Positions 49,409-61,226 of a DNA stretch of 64,000 nucleotides are shown here, piece after piece. Source of the stretch: Liolophura sinensis (Eukaryota > Mollusca > Polyplacophora > Chitonida > Chitonidae); assembly GCF_032854445.1 (NCBI RefSeq), contig NC_088295.1, positions 54,543,249-54,607,248 on the forward strand, written 5' to 3'. How positions within the stretch are numbered: position 1 is the first letter of the stretch; every line of letters starts with the position of its first letter. Below the pieces are notes generated by a model, which did not search any database, was not told the origin of the DNA, and saw only the letters and a list, made by a program, of their open reading frames with translations. The position numbers were made by a program, and so were the translations under genes.

Positions 49409-49614
49409 ATTTATTTATTTCATTAGTGTTTTACGCCGTTCCCAAGAATATTTCACTTCTAATGAAGGTGGCCAGCATTATGGTGTGAGGAAACCAGACA
49501 GAGCCTGCGGGAAACCCACAACCATACTCAGGTTGCTGAGAGATCTTCTCAAATATGGCCGGAGAGGAAGCCAGCATGAGCTGGACTTGAACTCCCCTTG
49601 ACTCTGGAGGCCCC
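49409..49614 (-). mobile_element. SINE family A, full length, diverged
   Basis: Tail complement, core, B-box complement GGACTTGAACTC and head end 'GGAGGCCCC'. Flanks TGCACACAATGA (49399-49410) and TGCACGCACTGA (49615-49626) match 10 of 12. Confidence 0.88.
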
Positions 49615-49680
49615 TGCACGCACTGAATGTGAGTAACAATTTCATTTTATGTTATTGGTATAACTACCATCTAACATGTC

Positions 49681-49822
49681 CGTGGGAAGGTCTGCCAGCA
49701 ACCTGCGGATGGTCGTGGGTTTCCCACGGGCTCTGCCCGGTTTCCACCCACCATAATGCTGACCGCCGTCGTATCAGTGAAATATTCTTGAGTACAGCGT
49801 AAAACACCAATCAAATAAATAA
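49681..49822 (+). mobile_element. SINE family A, 5'-truncated
   Basis: Body from GTGGGAAGGTCTGCCAGC to the AAATAAATAAA tail. Perfect 12-bp target-site duplication ATCTAACATGTC at 49669-49680 and 49823-49834. Inverted relative to the copy 67 bp to its left. Confidence 0.93.
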
Positions 49823-51156
49823 ATCTAACATGTCTAAAATAAAAAGAAAAAAGTCAGTTTGAACCATGCACTCTGCAAGTTCGGCATAACTATTGAGAAC
49901 CTGTTGTAAATTCACACAGCATTGTGCTGATGTCTGGCTTGCGTGAATTGATTTGTTTTTTGCACATACGTATACATTGTAAATATATACATGTGTACTG
50001 AGGCTTTTTTCCTTACATGCCAAATGCTTCTTATAATTACATGTAGGGCTCCTATCCAAAACCACACAACTAACACACATGCAGGATCATTCCAGTATAA
50101 TTTCCCAGCCTCTTACATAACCTGTGCCACATCACTCAGAGGGCCACCACTTTGATGGATCAGCATGTTTCAGGGACACTGGAATCAGGGATTGAGCCAC
50201 TGATGACCCTCTCTCCAAGTTCTCCAGATAAAACCAGTAAGGGTACCAGAAGGCCTTCAAACTGTGAAGAGGGTGCAATAATTGTAAAAAGCCCCTCATA
50301 TCACATCCTGAATACTTCATGTCAAGATGTTACTGGAATAATCCTGATATATGACACAATGGTGCCAATACTTGGCAACCTGCCATAAACCATACCCAAT
50401 ACACTGTAAAGTATTAAATGTAGTTTCTTTACGTTTGATATTTCTTTATTTTCTCTAATGCTAATTTTGAACTTAAATGCAAACAGAGCAATCACCACTG
50501 CACATGTAACAGTAAGTATATGCACGATTTCAAACGTTTCTATTTTAATGTTCTTGGAACAATTTTTATATTATCACAAAGTTTTTTCACATCACATTAT
50601 TTTAGCATTGTTTTCCCATCCTTGTTTCTAAATTTGACACATCAATGCGCACAATTAATAATTTCCAAGCTTAAATAGACCACTGCTACAGCATGTCTTT
50701 TCTGTGAATTGTGTATAACACGAACTTGTGTAGATGTACAGACAGTCTTCATGTCATGTCCTAATCATGCCACCTGCATGCAACTCTGTGAACTACAGGC
50801 ATTTCATGATTTGCCCCGGTGGTTTTCGTTTTACCTCAGGCACATGAATGCCCATATGCATGAACAGGTGCGTGTCTATCCTGAGTCAGAGCATGTACAA
50901 CCAAAGTCAATACTCGTTTTGTGCACTTGGTGGAAGTTTTTAACCTTCTGATTTGTTTTGGTTTAAAAAGGCCATCAATAAAAATATGTTCGTTGGGTAT
51001 AACCCAAATAACCACACAAAAACGGGAAAGAAGCATTTTAATACAATATACATTTCTCACAATGCTAATTTCTTTGTTGGTAATACCTGTTTTTTGAAAG
51101 TAGAAGCATGTACAACAATTTGGCTTTATTTTTACCCCAGAATACATGTAAACGGT

Positions 51157-51188
51157 AAAAAAAAAAAAAAAAGGATGGGGGGGGGGGG
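51157..51188. repeat. poly-A next to poly-G tract
   Basis: A run of A, then GGAT, then 12 G. A purine-only strand apart from one T. Confidence 0.9.
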
Positions 51189-52530
51189 TTGTGTGGGGGA
51201 ATACCACACCATTATATTAATTTGGATTTTGTGATAAACTGATTGGCGTAAATTCAAGGTACCAATACAGAAAAACAAAAAGACGCTATATATTCTGATA
51301 GGGTCAGGTTATGCCTAAGAACGTTTTTTTAAGGATGCCCATATCAGTGTAAGCATTTAACTGAATTTTATCTGAACATGTATGTTCTCCCTTACCTGAA
51401 ATTCAAGAAAACACTACCATTAGTATAAGTGTTAGATTCAAAGAAAAACTGGGTTAAGTGGGATCACAGCATTGTGAGATGAGTCAACAGTATACATGTA
51501 CACGTAACAGTATACATGCACATGTTCGGTGTGTATCAAAGACGGGTATGAACAGCTACCCACTTCTGCATGGGGTTCTTTTTAGTGCAAATACAATGTA
51601 CATGTATATGTAATTGCCTGAGTCTGTCCTCAAGACATACAACCTGCCGTTAACATGTATCAATCACATGTTACTGAGTTTACAAATCTGCTTAGACGGA
51701 ATCCGTCCGTTAAGCCATTATAAACACAGATGTGTAATATAAGTATTTAAGAATAATAGCCTTTTAAGTGAACAATTGCTGTGAAGAGGACCTTTGTGGT
51801 TGAGGTATCACCAGATGTTGTGCCAGAAAGTATATGAGGACAGCTGATACAGGCAACATATGGCAAAGTATATACAGTATAGTATTGTACTTTTAGTATC
51901 TGTAGCTGCCGTTTAGCATCCTTGGTTAAAATCTAATAGTCTACACGCATGTTCAAACTCTTAAGTCTCCTATCAACATTTTTCGCACTCAAACATGAGG
52001 AACAGCAAAAAAAAAAAAAAATGCTTGAGAATTTCTGATAAATTCAATTTAGTTAAGTGGTCTAGTACATCTACTTATCTTAATGGATGTTAGAAGTGAA
52101 TTAAGATTTTACACATAAAATGTTTATGCATGGATGGAAAAAACTTACAAGTATATGTATGTATGTATCTGTAGAGTGTCAGCAGGTATATATGTATACA
52201 TGCTACATAGAAGAAACAGCTCTGAATGATAACACTAGTATGTATACCCAGGAAAGCCTATCCCCACACATATATCAAATGAGAAGTATGGAGAATGCAC
52301 TAATGTCAATATTTAATTTATAAACTGTAACATCCTACATCTGATAAGAGTGGCATCATAACAAACTTGGCCCAATGTCACAGTAGTGAATACACATGCA
52401 CTGCACATCATGTATATATTTATGACGCTGTAGCCAGATGTTAAAACCACCCAATAATCCGCTTTTATGACTTGTCAATACATGTTGTACCTTTTGGGGT
52501 TTTCCTCCTCAATTTACTGCTGAATGTGTA

Positions 52531-52640
52531 TGTATGCTTAGGGTTAAACATCATACTTAACAATTTTTCAGTCATATGACCTGGACAAGTCATTAGGGGT
52601 GTGTACATATAGCTTTAGTGTGTTTTCTTGTCACAGACCA
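52531..52640 (-). mobile_element. SINE family B 3' fragment
   Basis: 'CTTAACAATTTTTCAGTCATATGACC' region and 'cattaggggtgtgtac' match the 3' part of the 47.9-kb copy; the head is missing. Confidence 0.68.
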
Positions 52641-53209
52641 CTGGATATGAATATACCACAAGGGGCTAGTCAGCTAAAAAGAGCAAGAAGTCGATATATC
52701 TGATATATGCATTATGAACTCACCATACTGAAACTGAAACTGAAACTAACATCAATACATGTACTTGTTCGTGTATTCAATGTGCATGCATTTGCAAAAG
52801 TCTACCACTAAGTGGGTCTTCAGAGGCTGTGAAACCCAGCTTAAGTTTCATCAGGTTTCTATTAGGTGATGCTTGAGAATTGGGTAATAACAATGGAGTG
52901 CTTGTCTTGAGTCAATTATGATGGGACAGCTGTAATTCTACTGACTTCGCCTTAATAGGCTAGAGATAATACTGCTGTCAGGAAAATTGCACAGTCTAGA
53001 CTAAGAGTCACCCTCAGTACTGAATTAGGGTGAGCGGCCATGCCTCTAATCTAATCCGACATCTCAAGGCTGAGCTGCTGATGTACATGTATGCACATGC
53101 CCCTGTGGCAGTGGGTGTTAATTACAGTAGATTGCTGAAGTAATCCATGTGCATAAAACATGTTAAAAAACATAATAAATAATAATAATAATAGCATTTC
53201 ATTAATGTC

Positions 53210-53360
53210 CTTAATTCTTCAACCTTTTCCCATGTTTGCAAAATGTTTATTCAAGCAGATTCGGATTGCATTATTCTGCATACACTGATAAATTATACTT
53301 TTTGTTAAGCCCTGAAATTTGCCAATCCTACCAATGTAGTTTTGTCTCCAAAAGCCTATT
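53210..53360 (+). repeat. dispersed repeat D, copy 2
   Basis: Collinear with 39849-39990 in the same orientation, 13.4 kb apart, in a different intron. Family unknown. Confidence 0.75.
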
Positions 53361-55875
53361 AAAAATGTTCCCAATTAATTCATAAAACAAAAAAGTTGAG
53401 GAAATAGGGTACTGACTATGTTTACGAGAATAAAACTGAATTGGAGGTACATGTAGACACTTAAAATGTTTTTTATATAACATTCTCAAATGCATTGTTT
53501 ATGAGAACTGTCACCTAATTCATGCTTGCAATCAAATTGTTTTGCCCAAATAGACAGCTTGCAACAGGCATTTGTTGTGCTATGGTCTCTTAGTCAAGCT
53601 GCACTGAATGTCACTATCACCTGGTTACAATATTTATTTATTTACTGTACTTGTCAGATACAGTAGGTGTTTTAATTAAGTCATACATGTACTATTAAGA
53701 ATAACAACGATAGCTGTGTCCACCAAGTAAGACCAGAATTTCTTTATTACGGGACAAACACACCCATGTGCCTATATATATGACATGGAAAGCATTGTAA
53801 CTGTCAAATGCTATTCGCAAATTTCGTGCACTTTATGTAAATCTTTATAACACCTGAAAGTTTAATATGTCAAGGACTTGAGCATGAAAAATACGCATAA
53901 AAAACTGTCCTGAATATTGGCCTAAGCTGTCAAAGTATGCAATGTTGTAGCATTAGCCCAGGCATAAATGCCCATGTGCTTCGTTTTTCCCACATGTGAT
54001 CAATTCTGCATTTGCTTACTGATGCACCGGCTCTTGAAACCACTATCTGGTTTATTATAGAGATGTGTACGAATATGGGTGGTGCGACTGTCAGAGCTCG
54101 ACAAACCTCATTCAGACCCACTCATTTAGCCAACTCTGTATCCCGGGAACTAATTTCAATGAAAACCTATCAACGTCACCGTGCATGTATATGTCCACAC
54201 ATCTATATACATGTATGTGCTAACAGCAGATGGTGCCATTGAGCCATGATGTCATTACATCCCTCAATGCATACTCTGAGCGCTGGGAGCTGAGAAGACA
54301 CTGGTGTCAGAGTGAGAAACCAGCCTCTTGTTGCACACATGAGCATAAATAATAGATCTGAGGAGCAATATGCAGTGACTGTAATATGTGAAGTGATAAG
54401 TGAACAGCCAGAGGCGTCAAAAGAACTAGTATTGATAGGGGTTTGGCACTTACATGCATCATGGATACTCCAAGCCTGGTGACAAACCTCATTACTGGAC
54501 TGAAGAATCGTTATCACCATGAGCAGGCCATCAGCTGCATGCCTTTGCACATGTCAAAACAAAAGTTGTCGTTGTATTGATTGATCGCAGCGCTCGCATA
54601 ACTGTATGCGACCCATGATGCATGGCAGACTACAAAATGCACCATACACAAGTGCTACTGTTATGGTACCTGCACACATAATTCTGACAAAGATATACAT
54701 TTTCATAAACCCGGTACTATTAAAAAATTTTTGTTAATGGTTGCTATTGAAATATTAATTATTAACCGATGTACACACAACAACGAACATAGCCATCAAG
54801 CAACCACTGTATATGTTCTCGCAACTTGCACACCTGTCTGACCTACATGTACATTTAGATGTCAGTGTTCTGACAAAATAAGCCATTCCATACTGCAAAG
54901 TATTCTGGTAGTACAGAAAACAATCTAAAGCCAATAGCTCTCATCAAGCACTACTGTCTAGCTAGAATCTCCAGGGATCATTATAAAGCTCCGAGTCCAC
55001 AAGGAATATATGTCTTGGTGAGAGATTATCTGGCAGGTGTTTCCATTGGCCTGTAGTAGCACATCTTCGACATGCAAGACAAAGTGTTTATGTAGATAGG
55101 ATGCTCTACCAAAAGGCAGCGTGCCGATCAACCTTGCCACTAAGAGCAACTGGGTAGTGTTGATCTCTGCATGATTTTGTACAGAGCTGAGTACAGTTTG
55201 TCCATAGTGGGCCATTGATTTGTTATGCATCAAATACAACAGGTCACACTGCAATGTCAAACCTGACAGTTGCTGCCAGTTATAGTCAATCTACATGCAC
55301 CGAAACTATATCTGGTCATGCACTGCTAGATGCTCATGATCGCAAGGTTTTCTCAAAGTTTTCGACAGGAGCGTTACACGCATGTCGACTGTTGAGTAGG
55401 GACCAAATGCTTAGGTCAGGATCTCAACGCAACCCACATGTACGCTCAGCTTAATACCTTATCTCTAGAACATACGGTACTGAATACATGTACTCCTATA
55501 TGTACCGGCATGGCAGAGGGTGTCTAACTTAATATGTTCCATTATACTATCATGGCTAGGAATTTAACATTTAATATGGTAAATGCAGGTCTGTTTCTAC
55601 TCATGAATTAAAAACTGGAAACTGGACTCAGTAGCACTTTTAGTAGCAGCACAGGACACCTTATAGCCATGTTGAGTTCCACTTCAAACGTGATAAACCT
55701 GAGCCACTCATCTGATGATAGAAGATGTTAGGCCATCATTGAAGGGAAACCAACTCAACCCTCTCCAAAAAAGCCATAGTCTTTAGTTTTTATTAACTTT
55801 TCTATAGGCCTACTTCTTCTTATAAGATTCTGTCAATGCTAATTTTGGACAGGGTTAGGTTACCCACAAACATAG

Positions 55876-56024
55876 TTTTACTCCGTCCTCAAGAATATTT
55901 CACTTGCACGACGGCGGGGCAGCATTATGGTGGGAGGAAACCGGACAGAGCCCGGAGGAAGCCCACGACCATCTGCAGGTTGCTGGCAGACCTTCCCACG
56001 TACTGCCAGAGAGGAAGCCAGCAT
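55876..56024 (-). mobile_element. SINE family A fragment joined to a (TA)n tract
   Basis: Core and body are well conserved, from 'GTCCTCAAGAATATTTCACTT' to 'GGAAGCCAGCATGA', where the sequence passes straight into TATATA. The AATAAA tail and the tRNA head are both absent. Confidence 0.85.
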
Positions 56025-56083
56025 GATATATATATATATATATCTATATATATATATCTATATATATATATATATATATATAT
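56024..56083. repeat. (TA)n tract with TATC interruptions
   Basis: Follows directly on a SINE fragment. Source of several ORFs with Ile-Tyr runs. Confidence 0.95.
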
Positions 56084-57015
56084 GTACGCATTGGGCTTCT
56101 TTGATGTATACAATATTCATTATTTGCTGTCATTTTCATTAATAATTTAGATTTAATTTTAAAATTAAGCGCAATGTGATTATCCGATAACATTGGTTTC
56201 TTGACTGCTAATACCATGCCAGTGGGCAAATACTAAATGGCATATTACTATGAACAGGTGATCCTAACATATACGTATACTTCAATCAAATTGGCAAGCA
56301 TTCGGGAAATTGGCAAGACACAGTGAATTTCTGCTTATCATCTACTTCTGGCAACTTATCAACATGAGAGATACTACTCAACACAACAACTCCATTGCTA
56401 CTGTCCAAAGTCGTTAGTGGATAACATCATATCACTAATCCCATAGTATTTGGTACAAACCCTGCCAAGTTCTCTTCCCTGACAGTTGCTTTATCCCAGC
56501 AGTGTTTACTGTTTCAGACTTCCACTATTAGGCAGGTTCATGCCATATTACCAAAAGGTAAACAGTGAACAGCCATACTGACATTACAGCTTGCATGCTA
56601 TTAACGCAAATTCACATGTCAGAGGTAAGTTACAATGTATGATACTCTGTTTTGAACAGTAAATGGACCAAATGTACTAAGTTACTCACTTGTGCATACA
56701 CCATATTATGTACCTGCGGCAAATGTACCCGAGGCACCTGATGTGGTAAGTGTGTTTATGGTGAGGAACTAAACAAACCCACTGCTAGTAAAGTACTGAG
56801 ATGTCCTGGTGCGTGAGTAGTACAAGCAAACACGATCCCTTGTTCCAAAGAACATCAGCACATTTAACAACGCCAAACAATCATTGTAATTTGTATTTTG
56901 TTAATGTAACTACTGTATATGCTTGAAAAATTGCCTGAATGTTGCATTTTAATGTTAAGAAAGATCATAAAATATTACTTTTAGGCCTGAAATAACATTT
57001 TATAAATAATCTTTA

Positions 57016-57090
57016 GGGTATCATCCTACCTACCCAAAAACTTCATAACATCTTTTCAAAAGACCAACAGAACTCTGAGTATCAGGTAAC
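57016..57090 (+). repeat. dispersed repeat F, copy 3 (tentative)
   Basis: 'atcatcctacc' and 'gaccaacagaactctgagtatcagg' at the same spacing as the 45.8-kb copy. Confidence 0.45.
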
Positions 57091-57950
57091 ATGAGTAACT
57101 ACAAGTAAGGCGTGGACAATTTTTTAAGTCCTCTGCACACCTTATTTTCTGCACTCCCAGTTTCATTTATAAAATTATTGAAACCGTTTTGCATATAAAC
57201 CCTGAATACATCCCATACACACATTTACGCATGTAGATGTATGCTGATTCGTACAGATATATGAACATATATCTGGCACAAACAGGTACACATTATGTTA
57301 ACAACATTTTCCCCACAAATTCCATTTAAAAATGGCTCCCTCAGTATTACCTTCAGAGCTCAATATAAAGTTAGTTCAGTGATATTATGATGTAGTATTG
57401 GACAGACTGATAAACAGGTGATACACGCGAAAACTATTTTAACTGCTATAACTCACATTGATCTTTAAATGAATGTTACCGCAGATTTCACAATTTCCTC
57501 ACTGGATACTAAAATTCCAAAGATTTTCAGGTTAAGACGGTTACAGAATATTATCTATGCTACTTATATACTCTTACACATTTGCTTCTACTCAGTGTAA
57601 CCTCCATCTATTCATGAATGACTGTTTGTACAGATAACAGTCTTGTTTAGTCTAGTCGTTTAAGAATTTACACAACAGAGTGAGTAGTACCAGTCAGCTC
57701 TCAGGCACACCTCTAACTGTCTAACCTACAGGGGGCCATGAAAATTAATTACTACCCCTGGTACAAGTACCTGCATATATGTTAGACTAGAGCTACATGA
57801 AGAACTGCATTAGTAAGCATATACATGTATGTTTCCAACAGAGCCACAAGATAACTTACTTGTACCCTAAGCATGGTTAATATCATCAAACAGAGAGAGA
57901 TAAATTATGAATACACATTGAAACATCGGGTACTGCTGTTAAACTACTAA

Positions 57951-57999
57951 TTTTTTTATTTATTTTATTGGTGTTTCATACCCTAACTCAAGAATAACT
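57951..57999 (-). mobile_element. SINE family A 3' end fragment
   Basis: TTTATTTATTTTATTGGTG followed by a degenerate 'taactcaagaata' core. Only the terminal 50 bp remains. Confidence 0.6.
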
Positions 58000-60359
58000 A
58001 TTAATTAAAGTTAACTAGAATCTGGCCACAGTGAATTAAATGTGCTGGAATTAATTTTATTTCCCCACAATTCCATATAACTTCATCATAACATGGTCAC
58101 ACACAAGGTTTCAATTAGGGCACTCTTCTCTGAGCCCCAAATATGGGCAAAAATCATGAAATTATTCAAGGCTAATTTTGACATTCACGGCAAATACATT
58201 GACTGAAAAATAAGCAATATTAAATCATAATGCTCAACATGAAATTAATAAAAATAAATGGATTTTATATATTTTTTATTGCTAACTTAGTCTAGTTTTA
58301 CATTGGCTTCATTTGTGCACCTCCTCATCAAAATGTACCTTCATGTGAACCTTGATGGACAATAAAGAAATTTTAAATTGCAGGATTAATGTGTTAACAT
58401 ACAATACCAGTACAGTATATGTATGCTTAAGCTTTTACATTGTACTTAATAATGTACAGTATACCTACACCATAATACTGGTGTGAGAACGTAGTTCTGG
58501 CAGGAAACTGCTCAACACGGATTTCTTCCTAATATTAAATGATTACCTAAATACCTCTAGGCTAAAAAAAGATAGCCTTCTATAGCACAAAACAATTTCT
58601 TCAGCATGCATTGACAATGTGGGTGTGTATGAACATAGCTATCAATTTACCAGATACTCTGACTTTCAATGTTGAAGTGATAGAGTTTATTCATAAGGGA
58701 TATGTCAGCCATGGTGACTGACAATTCATTTTTGACTTGTTCCTCTACACATGCCGCAGGGTTCGAAATTACCACTAACTTGTCAGACATCCGGCAAAAA
58801 AATGGCCTTGTGTGTCTTTATTTGCTGCACGGAGAAGTATTTGGCAACACAAATTTTACAGTTTGCACATACATGAAATTTTGCTACTTTTCATCAGTTT
58901 CCAAACTAGTGTTCAAGTGGATTCATAGCGGGGCCTTTCATTTGTCAAAATTATTTCAAATCATCGCTACACTGGAAAAATTGCATTCTATAAATTGTAC
59001 CAGATTTCCTGTATGACACTTTAATTTTTAAGAAAAGAGATTACCCTGTTCCCATGGCTTTTCATTGAGCAAAGAGACGCAAGGCACATATCGCGACGTG
59101 AAGTTCATGGGGACAGGAGTGTGACTCTAGGAATATGGTAGTTGTTGGCAGCGAAACAAAAAATATTTATCGCTCAAAACAACCAGCATACTTAAATTAG
59201 GGTGTATACCCTACATTAGTTCTGACTATAGACTGACCCAAGTGATGATGCTAATCCAACAACAACGTGAGCTACGCAACCTTATTTCAAGGAAGACTGA
59301 AAACTTTCTACTGCACCACGTGTGAAAATTACAGTGATCGAAAATAACCCCGCTGGTCAGTTATTAAAACAGTTACATGTCAAAACTAAGTACACAGTGC
59401 AATTAATCATATGCAGTTCAGTGCAAAGAAATTTTGTCCATTGAGTTGCAAACATGTCCGATAACTTTTAGGGATCAGCAGGAAGATTGTCCTGCTGCGT
59501 TTACTTCTAATTTCTATCCCTGCATGGTATTATACTGTAACACAGATGTACCTGGGTGTTCTTAGTACTTGGTACCTTGACGGTACATTTCAAAACATCA
59601 AAATTTAAAATCAAAATGTAAAGTTCAAAAATTAAAAACAAAAGATTGAAAGAAAACAAAAAACCTAATTAGAAAAAAACATTCTCACAGCTGATTTGGA
59701 GTGAGCAGTGAATTGTCCACTGTTTAATGTAAACTGTTTATGCACATGTAGCTGCATAAATATGGCCAAAAGGCATGGTGGTCAAGTGTGTGCCAGAAAG
59801 AATAGCAGCTACATGTATGCATATGGTTCCTCTTACAGAATACATATGAAAGTTTAAAATAATTAAATTATTACAAAGGCTATGCAATGATAGACTTATA
59901 TCCCTAAAATACATTTATTCTGCACAGTACAACCTATGGTTCCTAAAAATTCTTCACAAAAAAAAAAAAAAAAATGAACATAAATTAACAAAACAGTCCA
60001 TAAAACACCTTCAAAAGTGTTCATTTTTTACACATGGAAAATATACATTGACTTTACTTCTCACACATTGCAATAAGAAAACCAAACGTGTCTAACGTTC
60101 GCTTTTACACTACTGTATGTCATTTCTGTGGGTGTCAGTGTGTGATAATGTGGATATCAAATTACAAAAAAACAGGATACCACACTAACGACGGGATCAG
60201 CAAATGTGATACAGTAGCCAGCAAATAGTAAAATGTACCTAAATATGGTCGCCCCCTGTTGAGCCTCACGCAAAAAATATCTGACAGCACCGGTTTTCGG
60301 TGGTAATGCCATGCAATGGTTACAGATCAAAAATGGAAAATGTTCAAAATTGTACTCAC

Positions 60360-60454
60360 CACACAATGTGAAGGAATAATAGAAGAAAAGCGGCGACCAC
60401 TAGGTCGTCTGATCCTACGGACCAGCGCCGTCCAAACACGACAATACCCGGCAT
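60360..60454 (-). CDS. DAGLA: DAGLA coding exon 1 (start codon, N-terminus, start of TM1)
   Basis: The ATG is at 60454-60452. The translation begins MPGIVVFGRRWSVGSDDLV, nearly identical to the invariant N-terminus of DAGL alpha, which fixes the start. It continues into a hydrophobic run that is the first half of transmembrane helix 1 (residues about 20-42). The 95-nt exon ends in phase 2 at a consensus donor (GTGAGT at 60359-60354). The split codon TG|G gives tryptophan 32, which is also tryptophan in vertebrate DAGLA. Intron 1 follows (about 12.7 kb). The exon sits in the CpG-richest part of the window. Confidence 0.95.
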
Positions 60455-60920
60455 AATTTAAGCCTTTTCCATTACTATCTCTTCACAGATCATCGGGATG
60501 CCGCTGGGGAGCCTGGGCTTGCTTGATCCGCAGCCTGCTCAATAAACGTGTAAACATTTTTTACACTTGGCATCCATCGCCCCCAAGAAGGAAGAAGGTA
60601 TTATCCCATCATGTTTGTCTATCAATGAGATGCGGTTTTGCACTCGTCTAGGTCTCCGTAATTCGCCCAGCTGCCCGAGTGAAAACCTGTGCACATCTTG
60701 CTCGTTGCCATCACGTATTTTCGCGGCAGGAACTTAACACTTCACCGTTTAGCACACCACTGACGCACGATTGGCTGAAAATACTTGGCTGCGGAGCGTC
60801 TCTTCCGGAAATCGAAGTGCCCGACGACGAAAAGGGACAATCGAAGGAAGGGGATGGGCTGGCTGAAAATGAGCAGAGTTCTAAAGCGGTTCGTACATTG
60901 TCTTGACGACTTTAGCATTT
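60455..60920 (-). promoter_or_regulatory. DAGLA 5'UTR / CpG-rich promoter region
   Basis: Immediately upstream of the start codon the sequence becomes clearly richer in G+C and CpG than the introns, typical of a broad animal promoter. It contains a CCAAT box on the gene strand (ATTGG at 60770-60774 on the plus strand) and an ETS-type core (CTTCCGGAA, 60802-60810). No TATA box was noted. The transcription start and any 5'UTR intron cannot be placed from sequence alone. Confidence 0.55.
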
Positions 60921-61218
60921 TCTTGTTGACGTCTTATATGATCTTATCGGTCAAGTTAGAGTTCGAGTTAAGTGATATGACTGAGGATCAGAAGCGATGA
61001 CAGTTGAGGCACACGGGTGTCAACAATGGCTCAATTTTCGTCAGATGTTTTTTTTTATTATTTTTTATTTTGTGCCAGTGGACGATCTTACCTTGGTTCG
61101 CCCATCTGTTAGATGGATTAGACATTTTGCGCCAGATGCAAAGACCAGGGTGTCCCTATTTTAAGTCAATGAGCTCCTTCTCAGATGTTCATTGTGAAAA
61201 GTTGCTTCTTCAGTAAAG

Positions 61219-61226
61219 TGACGTCA
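61219..61226. promoter_or_regulatory. palindromic CRE-type site TGACGTCA
   Basis: A full cAMP-response element palindrome embedded in GTGACGTCAC, about 770 bp upstream of the DAGLA start codon. The position would suit CREB control of a neuronal gene. However, the same octamer also occurs at 4758-4765 and near 18.69 kb, so chance occurrence is possible. Confidence 0.25.

Larger units (their letters stand above)
47661..60359 (-). other. DAGLA intron 1 (12.7 kb)
   Basis: Holds the second SINE family (47880-48196, 48247-48590, fragment at 52531-52640), an inverted SINE pair at 49409-49825, a SINE fused to a (TA)n tract at 55876-56083, and dispersed repeat copies at 53210-53360 and 57016-57090. 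The remaining sequence shows no coding exon that I can align. Confidence 0.85.
301..60454 (-). other. DAGLA: DAGLA-like gene, 5' part (seven coding exons, 3' end outside window)
   Basis: Gene span from the start codon to the last coding exon in the window. Seven exons join with matching phases (introns 1-7: phases 2,1,1,2,0,0,2) and every junction has a GT donor and AG acceptor on the minus strand. The assembled reading frame (about 334 codons) aligns along its whole length with the N-terminus of animal diacylglycerol lipase alpha. The segment around the 'LSGVPVT' block and the 'FFRDLD.VPSD' block fit the alpha paralog and insect inaE better than DAGL beta, which lacks the former. The known family is a plasma-membrane sn-1 lipase that converts diacylglycerol to 2-arachidonoylglycerol. 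The catalytic GHSLG serine region, aspartate and histidine are not in the window, so activity cannot be judged here. Family comparison was made from memory. Confidence 0.93.

Noticed and set aside
60157-60366. 69-codon ORF overlapping exon 1's donor
   Set aside because: It is in intron 1 apart from its first bases and in a different frame from exon 1; no homology.
60679-61216. Plus-strand ORFs of 70-75 codons in the promoter region, as a divergent gene
   Set aside because: CpG-rich composition lowers stop frequency. No family resemblance and no supporting second exon found.
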